NCBI GenBank assembly: GCA_020629095.1
Contig: JAHDDZ010000001.1
Location: 1-40,542, forward strand
Origin: Candidatus Altimarinota bacterium
GTDB lineage: Bacteria > Patescibacteriota > Gracilibacteria > UBA4473
Length of the DNA stretch: 40,542 nucleotides
Direction: 5' to 3'
Position numbers and translations under genes: made by a program. This document shows positions 32,542 to 39,744 of the stretch, one piece after another; the first letter of the stretch is position 1; each line of letters opens with the position of its first letter. The notes below the pieces were generated by a model, which did not search any database, was not told the origin of the DNA, and was given only the letters and a program-made list of their open reading frames with translations.

Positions 32542-33536
32542 GTGATTTTCTTTTTGTTGCTGGCCAAATTAGAGCCCTTGAGGGCAAGATGCTCACTAAT
32601 CAGCAATTAGAGCGGATGGTTGGCGCGCCCACTGCGACAGATTCTTTTCGGGTGCTGGTTGAGCTGGCGTATGCAAAATACATTAACAACAGCACCACAG
32701 CAGATGACTTTCAAGACATTCTGGACCAAGGGCTGCTGGAAACAAAAGCGCTTATCACTCAATCAAGCGAGAACTTTCCGGAGCTTGATTTGATATGGCT
32801 CAAATATGATTTGGGAAATATCAAATCTGCCTACCGGATGAAGTTGGCTGGCGCCGAAGGTATTTCTGCCTTTGCGCGAAAAGAGGGATTTAGTGCGCTT
32901 GGGGCAATCAGCCAAAATTCCCTAGAGGCACTTGTATGGCATCATGAAGCAGATGCCTCGATCTCGCCTGCATTTGCAGAGGCGGTGGGCGAGCTGGCTG
33001 ATGAAAACCAGTTTGAGGTTATCTCTTCTCGGCTCGACACGGCTTGGGTCGATGCAATGCGCGCATCGGTCAAAAAGCATAAAACTGCTTTCAGTACCGG
33101 ATATTTTCAGCGGCTTATCGACACAGCAAACCTAAGTGCATGGACGCGAGCGCGCTATTCATTTGAGGTGCCATATACGCCAGAATTGCATTTAGATGGA
33201 GGCATCATTGACTATTCTGACTTGGCACATGCAAAAACGCCGAGTGAGCTGGTTGATCCCCTTTCTGGTACGCCATACGAGTCATTGGTTCGGTCTATGC
33301 CAAAGGCGGCAGACGCAGATGAGATGATCGAGCAAATGGAGGGCAAGTGCGAAACATTCCTCATGCGCTATGTAGTGGAATCAGAGTCCGGTGCAATCAG
33401 CACCGTAGAGATTCCGCTGGCTTACTTTGAGCGGCGTGCGCACAATGCACGCTTGATCAAGCTGGTGCTTTTCAGCAAGCTGGCTGGTATCGCTCCTGAA
33501 GAGATTCAAAAACGAGTAGACTACTATTCCCTATGA
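32538..33536 (+). CDS. ntpC: A/V-type ATPase subunit C
   Basis: A 332-residue all-helical subunit of the d/C type that caps the rotor ring and links it to the central shaft. NLKSAYRxK-like segment DLGNIKSAYRMKLAG and C-terminal YFERRAHNARLIKLVLFSKLAG resemble the family. Order between E and F is standard. ATGA overlaps on both sides show translational coupling. Confidence 0.88.
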   Translation: MSDFLFVAGQIRALEGKMLTNQQLERMVGAPTATDSFRVLVELAYAKYINNSTTADDFQDILDQGLLETKALITQSSENFPELDLIWLKYDLGNIKSAYRMKLAGAEGISAFARKEGFSALGAISQNSLEALVWHHEADASISPAFAEAVGELADENQFEVISSRLDTAWVDAMRASVKKHKTAFSTGYFQRLIDTANLSAWTRARYSFEVPYTPELHLDGGIIDYSDLAHAKTPSELVDPLSGTPYESLVRSMPKAADADEMIEQMEGKCETFLMRYVVESESGAISTVEIPLAYFERRAHNARLIKLVLFSKLAGIAPEEIQKRVDYYSL

Positions 33537-33883
33537 ACTATAAACTAGCTGTTATCGGAATGGAGGGAACAGCCGCGATTTATCGTATGCTGGGCGTAGA
33601 TGTCTACACAGCAAGCAGCTCAAGCGCTGCACGCGAGCTGGTAGAAAAGCTGATGAAGCAGTTTCAACCAGGGACTGAAACACCAGAGTACGCTGTGCTC
33701 TTTATTGAAGAAGATTTTCATGCAGAAATGCCTGTAGATTTAATAGAAAAATTAACGAAGCGGGCGCTGCCCGCCGTGGTTCCGGTGCCGACACCAGCAT
33801 CTGAAACCGGTAAAAAATCATATGGTGTGAAGCGCCTCTACTCAATCGTAGAGCGGGCAATCGGGAGTAATATTCTTGGCTAA
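33533..33883 (+). CDS. ntpG: A/V-type ATPase subunit F
   Basis: A 116-residue Rossmann-like subunit of the central rotor shaft. MNYKLAVIGMEGTAAIYRMLGVDVY is the typical N-terminus (usual form: AVIGDxDTVxGFRLxGI), and AVLFIEEDFHAEMP with VVPVPTP follows as expected. VKRLYSIVERAIG is the C-terminal helix. It overlaps subunit C by ATGA and is followed 13 bases later by subunit A. Confidence 0.88.
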   Translation: MNYKLAVIGMEGTAAIYRMLGVDVYTASSSSAARELVEKLMKQFQPGTETPEYAVLFIEEDFHAEMPVDLIEKLTKRALPAVVPVPTPASETGKKSYGVKRLYSIVERAIGSNILG

Positions 33884-33896
33884 TTTCATTTATACT

Positions 33897-35660
33897 ATGA
33901 CAACAACAGAACCAATTATCATCAAAGTAGCCGGCCCACTGGTGGTCGCTGACAATATGCAAACCGCCAAGATGTATGAGGTGGTGCGTGTGGGAACGGA
34001 GGGGCTTGTAGGAGAGGTTATTCGACTAGAGGACGGTAAAGCCTCTATCCAGGTATATGAGGAAACAGGTGGTGTGGGGCCAGGTGAGCCCGTAAAACTA
34101 ACCGGAAAAACTCTTTCGGTTGAGCTTGGACCGGGGCTTTTGGAGACCATTTATGATGGAATTCAGCGGCCGCTAAAAGTGTTAGAGGAGAAATCTGGGC
34201 ACTATTTGGCGCGCGGAATTGATGCTGATGGGCTCGACCAAAACAAAAAGTGGGATTTCAAAGCTACGGCAAAAGCAGGCGACACAGTTAGCGAAGGAGA
34301 CATCCTTGGGACGGTGCAAGAAACCACGCTGATTGAGCACAAAGTGATGGTGCCAGTTGGCATTACAAATGCAAAAATTAAAGATATTAAATCTGGAAAT
34401 TATACGGTAACACAAAACATCGGAACACTCGAAACAGATGGTAAGGAAACACCTGTTCAGATGCGTCAATTTTGGCCGATTCGGGTATCTCGAAAAGTAA
34501 GCGCAAAGCGAATTCCAGACACACCATTGCGGACAGGATGTCGTTCTATTGACATGTTTTTCCCGCTCGTAAAAGGTGGTGCTGCATGTATTCCGGGTCC
34601 GTTTGGAAGTGGAAAAACAGTGACTCAGCAGACACTGGCGAAGTACTGTGATGCGGAGGTTATTGTGTATATTGGGTGTGGTGAGCGTGGAAATGAGATG
34701 ACGGAGGTGCTGAACGAGTTCCCGCATTTGAAAGATCCAAACACGGGGGAGCCTTTGATGAAGCGGACAATCATGATCGCTAACACCTCAAACATGCCGG
34801 TTGCGGCGCGTGAAGCGTCTGTGTATACGGGGATTACAATCGGAGAATATTACCGTGACATGGGATATAATGTGGCATTGATGGCGGATTCTACATCGCG
34901 TTGGGCAGAGGCGATGCGAGAGATCTCTGGGCGTCTGGAAGAGATGCCAGGGGAGGAAGGCTATCCGGCCTATTTGGGTTCAAAAACTGCAGAATTTTAT
35001 GAACGAGCAGGTGCGGTTGAGTGCTTGGGTTCTGACGACCGACAGGGGAGCCTCACAGTCATTGGCGCGGTCTCGCCTCCTGGTGGTGATCTGTCTGAGC
35101 CGGTTTCACAAAATACGCTTCGGGTGACAAAAACATATTGGGGACTGGACAAGAAACTCAGTTACCAGCGGCATTTTCCGGCGATTAACTGGCTAAAAAG
35201 CTATAGTCTGTATGCGCCAAATATCGACAAATGGATGAAAGAAAATGTGGCGGAAGACTACTGGACGATCCAGGCAGAGGGGCTAAACCTTTTGCAAGAG
35301 GAGGCAAAACTGGAGGAAATTGTTCGATTGGTCGGGCCAGATGCGCTTAGTACTCGTGAGAAATTGGTGTTGCTGACAGCAAAATCAATCCGAGAAGATT
35401 ATCTCTACCAAGATAGTTTTGACCCGTTTGATGCGTATACGCTGAATGACAAGCAATATGAAATGCTCAAAACGATTCTGACACTTTTCCGAGAAGGCGA
35501 AAAGCTAATGGATATTGAGGATTTTGATTTCAGTCAGATTCAGGGATCTGATGTGATAAATGAGCTAGCAGACCTGAAGCTAAAAGAAGCGGGTGACGTG
35601 GCTGGATATGAGGCTGTTCGTGCAAATATCCGTAGTTTGGTTGAGGGCCTCGCTGGATAA
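33897..35660 (+). CDS. ntpA: A/V-type ATPase catalytic subunit A
   Basis: A 587-residue catalytic subunit. Walker A is GPFGSGKT (234-241). The A-specific non-homologous region (about 115-190) is present, with ALMADSTSRWAEAMREISGRLEEMPGEEGYPAYL downstream. No intein interrupts the P-loop. ATG 33897 is preferred over TTG 33876, which overlaps subunit F; it is preceded directly by TATACT, as is the EF-G start. The gene ends 17 bases before a strong terminator, so subunits B and D, which normally follow, are not in this operon. Confidence 0.96.
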   Translation: MTTTEPIIIKVAGPLVVADNMQTAKMYEVVRVGTEGLVGEVIRLEDGKASIQVYEETGGVGPGEPVKLTGKTLSVELGPGLLETIYDGIQRPLKVLEEKSGHYLARGIDADGLDQNKKWDFKATAKAGDTVSEGDILGTVQETTLIEHKVMVPVGITNAKIKDIKSGNYTVTQNIGTLETDGKETPVQMRQFWPIRVSRKVSAKRIPDTPLRTGCRSIDMFFPLVKGGAACIPGPFGSGKTVTQQTLAKYCDAEVIVYIGCGERGNEMTEVLNEFPHLKDPNTGEPLMKRTIMIANTSNMPVAAREASVYTGITIGEYYRDMGYNVALMADSTSRWAEAMREISGRLEEMPGEEGYPAYLGSKTAEFYERAGAVECLGSDDRQGSLTVIGAVSPPGGDLSEPVSQNTLRVTKTYWGLDKKLSYQRHFPAINWLKSYSLYAPNIDKWMKENVAEDYWTIQAEGLNLLQEEAKLEEIVRLVGPDALSTREKLVLLTAKSIREDYLYQDSFDPFDAYTLNDKQYEMLKTILTLFREGEKLMDIEDFDFSQIQGSDVINELADLKLKEAGDVAGYEAVRANIRSLVEGLAG

Positions 35661-35677
35661 AACCAAAAAAGTATAAT

Positions 35678-35704
35678 AAAAGACCCGCTCAGCGGGTCTT
35701 TTTT
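35678..35704. terminator. bidirectional intrinsic terminator between ATPase operon and glmS
   Basis: AAAA GACCCGC (35682-35688), loop TCA, GCGGGTC (35692-35698), TTTTTT. The A run before and T run after the stem allow termination on either strand, fitting the convergent ntpA and glmS ends. Confidence 0.92.
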
Positions 35705-35721
35705 ATGGTTTCATTTCTTGG

Positions 35722-37464
35722 CTACTTTACGGTCACGGACTTGGCCAAGTTGCGCGGCTGGTCTGGGTCAAGGCCACGCTCGACCGCCATGTGGTATGAT
35801 AAAATCTGCACAGGAATGACGGTGCTGATGCACTGTGCCTCATCGCAATCTGGCACGCGGATCCACTCATCAAAGACCTCTGAGTGTATGCAGCTGACCC
35901 CAATGACCCACGCGCCACGGCTTTTGACCTCCATGGCGTTGCTGAGGGTCTCTGGGTCATCGCCTAGCACCAGCACAGGCGCACCCTCCGTAATGAGAGC
36001 AATGGGCCCGTGTTTGAGCTCTCCTGCGGCAAAACCCTGCGCATGAACATAACTCACCTCCTGAATTTTAATCGACGCCTCGAGCGCCATGGGGTAGAGC
36101 GTATTTCGCCCGATGATGAACATATTTTCGTGTTTTGCCAGTTTTTTTGAAATAGCTTCAATTCGCTCCTCGAACCGCGGGTTGAGCATGTCATTTATTG
36201 CACCGGCTGTTGCACTCAATAGCTCGCGCCCTTCGTTGACGCGCCCTGCATCAGCGTATGCCAGCAAGAACAAAATCGCCATCTGAGCAGTGGCAGCTTT
36301 TGTGCTGGCAACAGCTTTTTCTGGGCCTGTCTGCAATGGCAGGTGCACATCCGCCATGCGTGCCATAGAGCTGCTTTCTACATTTGTCATGGCGAGTATT
36401 TTTGCCCCTTTATTTTTTCCAATCTCCAGCACCTCCATTACATCTGCTGTTTCGCCGCTTTGACTCACTGCCAGTAGTAGTGTCCCCTCGCGCACAAACT
36501 GCAAAAAGCTGCTCATTTCAGATGCGGGCACCACATTCACTTTTCGTCCAGCGATGTTAGCAAAAAAGTATTCCCCTGCCATAGCGGCTTTGTTGGCCGT
36601 TCCACACGCAATTGCATACACGCCTTTAGCCTCTTTCATCATTTTTGCAGCGGCTTTCAGCTTGTCATTGCTTTGGTTAATAGCACTCGCGATTGTGCTT
36701 TTTTGCTCGCGTATTTCTTTAATCATAAAGTGCGGATGGTCGCCTTTTGTGGCATCTTCGGCTTCCCATGGAACCGCGATTGTTCGCTTGTCAATTGCCT
36801 TTCCGCTCTGTAGATTTAAAAACTCAACTTCAGCACCAACAACCCGCACCATCTCATTGTCATCCAAGTAATTTACATTTTTTGTATAGGGCAAAAATGC
36901 TGGAATATCAGATGCAATATACGTCTCGTGCTCACCTCGGCCGATGATCAGAGGGCTGCCCTTTCGCGCAGCACAAATGCCAGGACGCCCTTCAAAGAAA
37001 GCCAATACGGCATATCGTCCCTCGACTTCTTTTGCCATTTGCATCATGCACTCTTCAGGGGTTTTGCCAGTAGCAAAGTGCGCAGCAAGCAGGCTTGCCA
37101 TCACCTCTGTGTCGGTCTCAGACGCATAGGTAGTTGGATATTTTTCTTTTAGCTCCCGATAATTTTCACAGATTCCATTGTGAATTAGCGTAACACCTCC
37201 GACCACGTGCGGGTGTGCATTTGCTTTTGTTACACCGCCATGGGTTGCCCAACGACTGTGCCCAAAGGCTTCGACGCCATCTGGAAAGTCACAGTGCACT
37301 TGGCTAATTTTTCCTACGTCTTTACAAATAAAAACATCGTTTCTCGCAGTTCTAACAGCGACACCCCAGCTGTCATATCCTCTGTATTCAAGAGCTTTTA
37401 GCCCTTTTAAGACTGTCGCCCCAGAGGCAACAGACGAGCCGGAAACGCCAAAAATTCCACACAT
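35722..37464 (-). CDS. glmS: glutamine-fructose-6-phosphate aminotransferase (isomerizing)
   Basis: A 580-residue enzyme making glucosamine 6-phosphate, the entry to peptidoglycan and surface amino sugars. The N-terminal glutaminase nucleophile is Cys2 (MCGIFG), which fixes the start at ATG 37464; the frame open to 37560 would bury it. GHSRWATHG and HNGICENY belong to the glutaminase domain. Two SIS domains follow (YAIACGTANKAAMAGEYFF; SQSGETADVMEVL; AAGELKHGPIALI) and the C-terminus DPDQPRNLAKSVTVK is the classic end. The promoter predicts a one-base leader, leaving no room for a glmS ribozyme. Confidence 0.97.
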   Translation of the reverse strand: MCGIFGVSGSSVASGATVLKGLKALEYRGYDSWGVAVRTARNDVFICKDVGKISQVHCDFPDGVEAFGHSRWATHGGVTKANAHPHVVGGVTLIHNGICENYRELKEKYPTTYASETDTEVMASLLAAHFATGKTPEECMMQMAKEVEGRYAVLAFFEGRPGICAARKGSPLIIGRGEHETYIASDIPAFLPYTKNVNYLDDNEMVRVVGAEVEFLNLQSGKAIDKRTIAVPWEAEDATKGDHPHFMIKEIREQKSTIASAINQSNDKLKAAAKMMKEAKGVYAIACGTANKAAMAGEYFFANIAGRKVNVVPASEMSSFLQFVREGTLLLAVSQSGETADVMEVLEIGKNKGAKILAMTNVESSSMARMADVHLPLQTGPEKAVASTKAATAQMAILFLLAYADAGRVNEGRELLSATAGAINDMLNPRFEERIEAISKKLAKHENMFIIGRNTLYPMALEASIKIQEVSYVHAQGFAAGELKHGPIALITEGAPVLVLGDDPETLSNAMEVKSRGAWVIGVSCIHSEVFDEWIRVPDCDEAQCISTVIPVQILSYHMAVERGLDPDQPRNLAKSVTVK

Positions 37465-37471
37465 TGACTCT

Positions 37472-37499
37472 ATTGTCGGTACGAAAAAAAGAAAGTCAA
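37472..37499 (-). promoter_or_regulatory. glmS promoter, near-leaderless
   Basis: On the minus strand TTGACT (37499-37494), 16-base spacer, GACAAT (37477-37472). Predicted start 37465, one base before the ATG. The -35 is half of the palindrome GTCAAGCTTGAC (37496-37507) shared with the rpsP promoter. Confidence 0.65.
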
Positions 37500-37501
37500 G
37501 C

Positions 37502-37530
37502 TTGACAATGCGCCTCCGTCTGACTACATT
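37502..37530 (+). promoter_or_regulatory. rpsP promoter
   Basis: TTGACA (37502-37507), 17-base spacer, TACATT (37525-37530). Predicted start 37537 with a 22-nt leader. Its -35 abuts that of glmS on the opposite strand, so the two polymerases would compete or be co-regulated. Confidence 0.75.
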
Positions 37531-37558
37531 TTGCACCGAACTACAGAATACACTTTTC

Positions 37559-38026
37559 ATGCTAATTATCCGTTTTGCTCGCAGAGGTCGCCGAAATCGT
37601 GCTTTTTACGACCTGGTCGTTGCAGAAAAAGCCCGTGCAGTGCAGAAAAAATATGTTGAGAAATTGGGCTATTTTGACCCCCACACAGACGGTGGTGCTG
37701 GAAAATTTGAGTATGATATAGATGCTGTCAAAAAATATATTGGAAATGGGGCGCAAATGAGCGACAGTGTTGCAAAAAAACTGACAAAAGCGGGGGTAAA
37801 GGAAGCAGAAAAATTTGTTCTTCGACGAGCAAGTAAGCCACCAAAGCCAGTGGAAGCACCTGAACCAAAAGCAGAAGAGCTCGTAGCAGAGAATGCAGAA
37901 GAGACATCAGCCGCTGAAGAAGCAAAAGCTGAGGAGCCGAAAGCTGAAGTAGTAGAAGAATCCTCCGCAAAAGAGGAGGCCGCTTCGGAGCCAAAAGCAA
38001 CGGAAGAAGCACCAGCTGCTGAGTAG
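37559..38026 (+). CDS. rpsP: 30S ribosomal protein S16 with long acidic C-terminal tail
   Basis: A 155-residue protein. Residues 1-85 are S16 (MLIIRFARRGRRNRAFYDLV, LGYFDPHTD, then YIGNGAQMSDSVAKKL). From about residue 92 to 155 there is a low-complexity tail rich in Ala, Glu, Lys and Pro (e.g. EAKAEEPKAEVVEESSAKEE). Such tails occur on S16 in some bacteria and are probably disordered. The start ATG 37559 matches the S16 N-terminus; the extension to 37502 overlaps the promoter. rpsP followed by khpA is a widespread bacterial gene order. Confidence 0.95.
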   Translation: MLIIRFARRGRRNRAFYDLVVAEKARAVQKKYVEKLGYFDPHTDGGAGKFEYDIDAVKKYIGNGAQMSDSVAKKLTKAGVKEAEKFVLRRASKPPKPVEAPEPKAEELVAENAEETSAAEEAKAEEPKAEVVEESSAKEEAASEPKATEEAPAAE

Positions 38027-38050
38027 TTTGCGTGATGTGCCTATATTGAT

Positions 38051-38062
38051 TAGAATACAACT
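38051..38062 (+). promoter_or_regulatory. -10 box of a leaderless khpA transcript
   Basis: TAGAAT (38051-38056) lies exactly seven positions before the ATG at 38063, so the predicted first base is the start codon. No convincing -35 is seen at 16-18 bases; TTGCGT at 38031 is too close. khpA may also be read from rpsP. Confidence 0.45.
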
Positions 38063-38335
38063 ATGAGTGAAAAGACACAGCCAGTTGAGCAGTTTCTGAG
38101 CTATACTATTTCAAATTTACTCGATACTGGAAGTGTGCACGAAGTTAAAGTGGAGGAAGATGAAATAGGTGTCATTGCTCGCATTTATGTAGCAGAAGAT
38201 CAAATGGGAAAATTAATTGGGCGAAATGGACAAACTATCAGCGCCTTGCGGTTGCTGGTGCGGTCAATCGGGGCACGGATTGGCACAAAAGCGACGCTGA
38301 AGGTCGTCGAGCCAACTGATAAGACAGAAGTATGA
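38063..38335 (+). CDS. khpA: KH-domain RNA-binding protein KhpA
   Basis: A 90-residue single KH domain protein (COG1837, YlqC). The RNA-binding GxxG loop is GRNG (53-56) in GKLIGRNGQTISALR. KhpA works with KhpB in RNA binding linked to cell division or envelope regulation in Gram-positive bacteria. It follows rpsP and overlaps the pilin-like gene by ATGA. Confidence 0.92.
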   Translation: MSEKTQPVEQFLSYTISNLLDTGSVHEVKVEEDEIGVIARIYVAEDQMGKLIGRNGQTISALRLLVRSIGARIGTKATLKVVEPTDKTEV

Positions 38336-38835
38336 TACCTTTTATTCAATCAGCTTTTGCGCAATCTGGACAAGGAGGAGCGTTGCCAAGCACTGGACAG
38401 GGCGGCACAACGACTGGCGGAAGCATTTTTGATAGTGCATCAACGAGTTCTGGCCTTGGAGTAGATGCGCCGACGCTCATCAGCAGTAGCCCGATCTTAG
38501 GAGAACTCAGCTTTAGTGAACTAATTCAGATGATAATTGTATATGCCTTTATTATCGCAGCGGCACTTAGTGCTATTTTTATTTTTATTGGAGGAATCAA
38601 TTTTATTCTCTCTGGCGGGGCAGATGACAAGATTAAGCAAGCTGTGAATACTATTCGATACAGCATTATTGGACTAATTGTAACTATTTTGAGCTTTACA
38701 TTTGTGACTATTATTGGGCGTATTTTTGGCATAGACTTTCTTGGCTATGTATCATATGACAGCATCCGAGATAGTATAAACCAGCTAACACAGTCGGTTC
38801 AGGTTGAAAATCCATCTATCTTTTCTCCTCAATAA
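38332..38835 (+). CDS. T4SS-pilin-like small membrane protein
   Basis: A 167-residue protein. The N-terminus (MIPFIQSAFAQ) resembles a very short signal segment before a Gly/Ser/Thr-rich stretch (13-45). Two helices follow at about 65-89 (LIQMIIVYAFIIAAALSAIF) and 104-132, joined by GGADDKIKQAVNTIRY. This helix-loop-helix with a basic loop is the CPR VirB2/TrbC-like pilin pattern (PF18895). The C-terminal tail is polar. It is the third such module in the window. Placement between khpA and comF links it to a DNA-uptake neighbourhood only by position. Confidence 0.75.
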   Translation: MIPFIQSAFAQSGQGGALPSTGQGGTTTGGSIFDSASTSSGLGVDAPTLISSSPILGELSFSELIQMIIVYAFIIAAALSAIFIFIGGINFILSGGADDKIKQAVNTIRYSIIGLIVTILSFTFVTIIGRIFGIDFLGYVSYDSIRDSINQLTQSVQVENPSIFSPQ

Positions 38836-38840
38836 ATCAC

Positions 38841-39473
38841 TTGGTGCAATGGATCCGTGCTGCAGTTTTTCCGCCCAAGTGCGTTATCTGTGGCGCAGAG
38901 GCTGTTTTGCTCTGCCATAATTGTCGGCGGTGGGAGGATTATAGAGGAGAAAAAGCACTGCCATACATTGAGGAATTGCAGGTCGCAGTGGCCTATAATG
39001 ACACGGCAAAGGCTGTCGTAGAGCATTTAAAGTACTATGGTATGCAGCAAATGCGGGGGGTTATTTTACCACAAATTGAGGGTGTTTTTAAAAACAAAAA
39101 GACGGTCATTGTGCCGATTCCCCTGCACTGGACCCGTCAGCTGTGGCGCGGTTTTAACCAGTCTCTAGTGTTGTCGGAGGTTATTGCAGAGACGACGCAT
39201 ATGCCAATTCAGCACTTGTTACAACGAAAAAAAAGAACAAAACAGCAGGCAAAACTGAGCAGAAAACTGCGGCGAAAAAACCTGGAAAATGCGTTTTGTA
39301 TGCGAAAAAATGGCGATATACCCAGCTCTGTTACAATTGTCGATGACGTATGCGCAACCGGTGAAACGCTCATTTCGGCAGCAAAAACTTTGAAAGAAGC
39401 GGGCGTAAAAGAAGTGAGGGCTATTGTTTTTGCTCGGCCAAACCTGCTTGACACAGCCGCACGCTCTGACTAG
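38841..39473 (+). CDS. comF: ComF family phosphoribosyltransferase-like protein
   Basis: A 210-residue protein. An N-terminal zinc finger is built from Cys14, Cys17, Cys25 and Cys28 (CVICG...CHNC). The phosphoribosyltransferase domain has the PRPP-loop motif VTIVDDVCATGET (about 168-180). The middle PIPLHWTRQLWRGFNQS is characteristic of ComF, which supports DNA uptake and primosome function in competence. No ATG precedes the finger; TTG 38841 or GTG 38844 must be the start. It begins five bases after the pilin-like gene. Confidence 0.92.
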   Translation: MVQWIRAAVFPPKCVICGAEAVLLCHNCRRWEDYRGEKALPYIEELQVAVAYNDTAKAVVEHLKYYGMQQMRGVILPQIEGVFKNKKTVIVPIPLHWTRQLWRGFNQSLVLSEVIAETTHMPIQHLLQRKKRTKQQAKLSRKLRRKNLENAFCMRKNGDIPSSVTIVDDVCATGETLISAAKTLKEAGVKEVRAIVFARPNLLDTAARSD

Positions 39474-39485
39474 AGTACGATCGAA

Positions 39486-39498
39486 TAAAATTATAGGT
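39486..39498 (+). promoter_or_regulatory. possible -10 box for rpmG
   Basis: TAAAAT (39486-39491) predicts a transcript start at 39498, one base before the ATG. No good -35 was found, so this is weak alone; it fits the spacing seen at six other genes. Confidence 0.35.
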
Positions 39499-39708
39499 AT
39501 GGCACGAGCAACTAAAAAGCGATCATTTTTTGCCCTTTACTGCACAGAGTGCATGGAAAAAGAGGGGAAACGTGTTGAGAATTATAAGATTCTTTTGAAT
39601 ACACAAAACACAAATCCAAAGGAATTTACAGCACGAAAGTACTGTCCTCGCCTTCGAAAGCACACAATTCATAAGGCAAAGCAGATTTCACGAGCACAAA
39701 ACAAGTAG
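39499..39708 (+). CDS. rpmG: 50S ribosomal protein L33, extended and with three of four zinc cysteines
   Basis: A 69-residue protein, longer than the usual 49-55. Cys15 and Cys18 (CTEC) and Cys49 (KYCPR) match the zinc-ribbon type of L33, but the fourth cysteine is Leu52 (CPRLRKHTIHK instead of CPxCRKHTxHK). The N-terminal extension to 39424 is rejected because it overlaps comF. The C-terminus is a basic tail. It could be a zinc-free paralogue; the KHTIHK signature makes the L33 identity secure. Confidence 0.9.
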   Translation: MARATKKRSFFALYCTECMEKEGKRVENYKILLNTQNTNPKEFTARKYCPRLRKHTIHKAKQISRAQNK

Positions 39709-39732
39709 TTTTGCTTCTGTTTGGTGTTTGCG

Positions 39733-39744
39733 TATAGTGACTAT
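39733..39744 (+). promoter_or_regulatory. -10 box of a leaderless transcript for the AI-2E-family gene
   Basis: TATAGT (39733-39738) lies so that +1 falls on 39745, the A of the ATG. TTGCTT at 39712 is a possible -35 with a short 15-base spacer. Confidence 0.5.

Noticed and set aside
34590..34640. Intein at the ATPase subunit A P-loop
   Set aside because: The protein is continuous through GPFGSGKT and of normal length.
37465..37500. glmS ribozyme or riboswitch
   Set aside because: The intergenic space is under 100 bases and the predicted leader is one base.
37465..37560. N-terminal extension of GlmS
   Set aside because: The enzyme needs Cys as residue 2 after the initiator Met, and the stretch holds the promoter.
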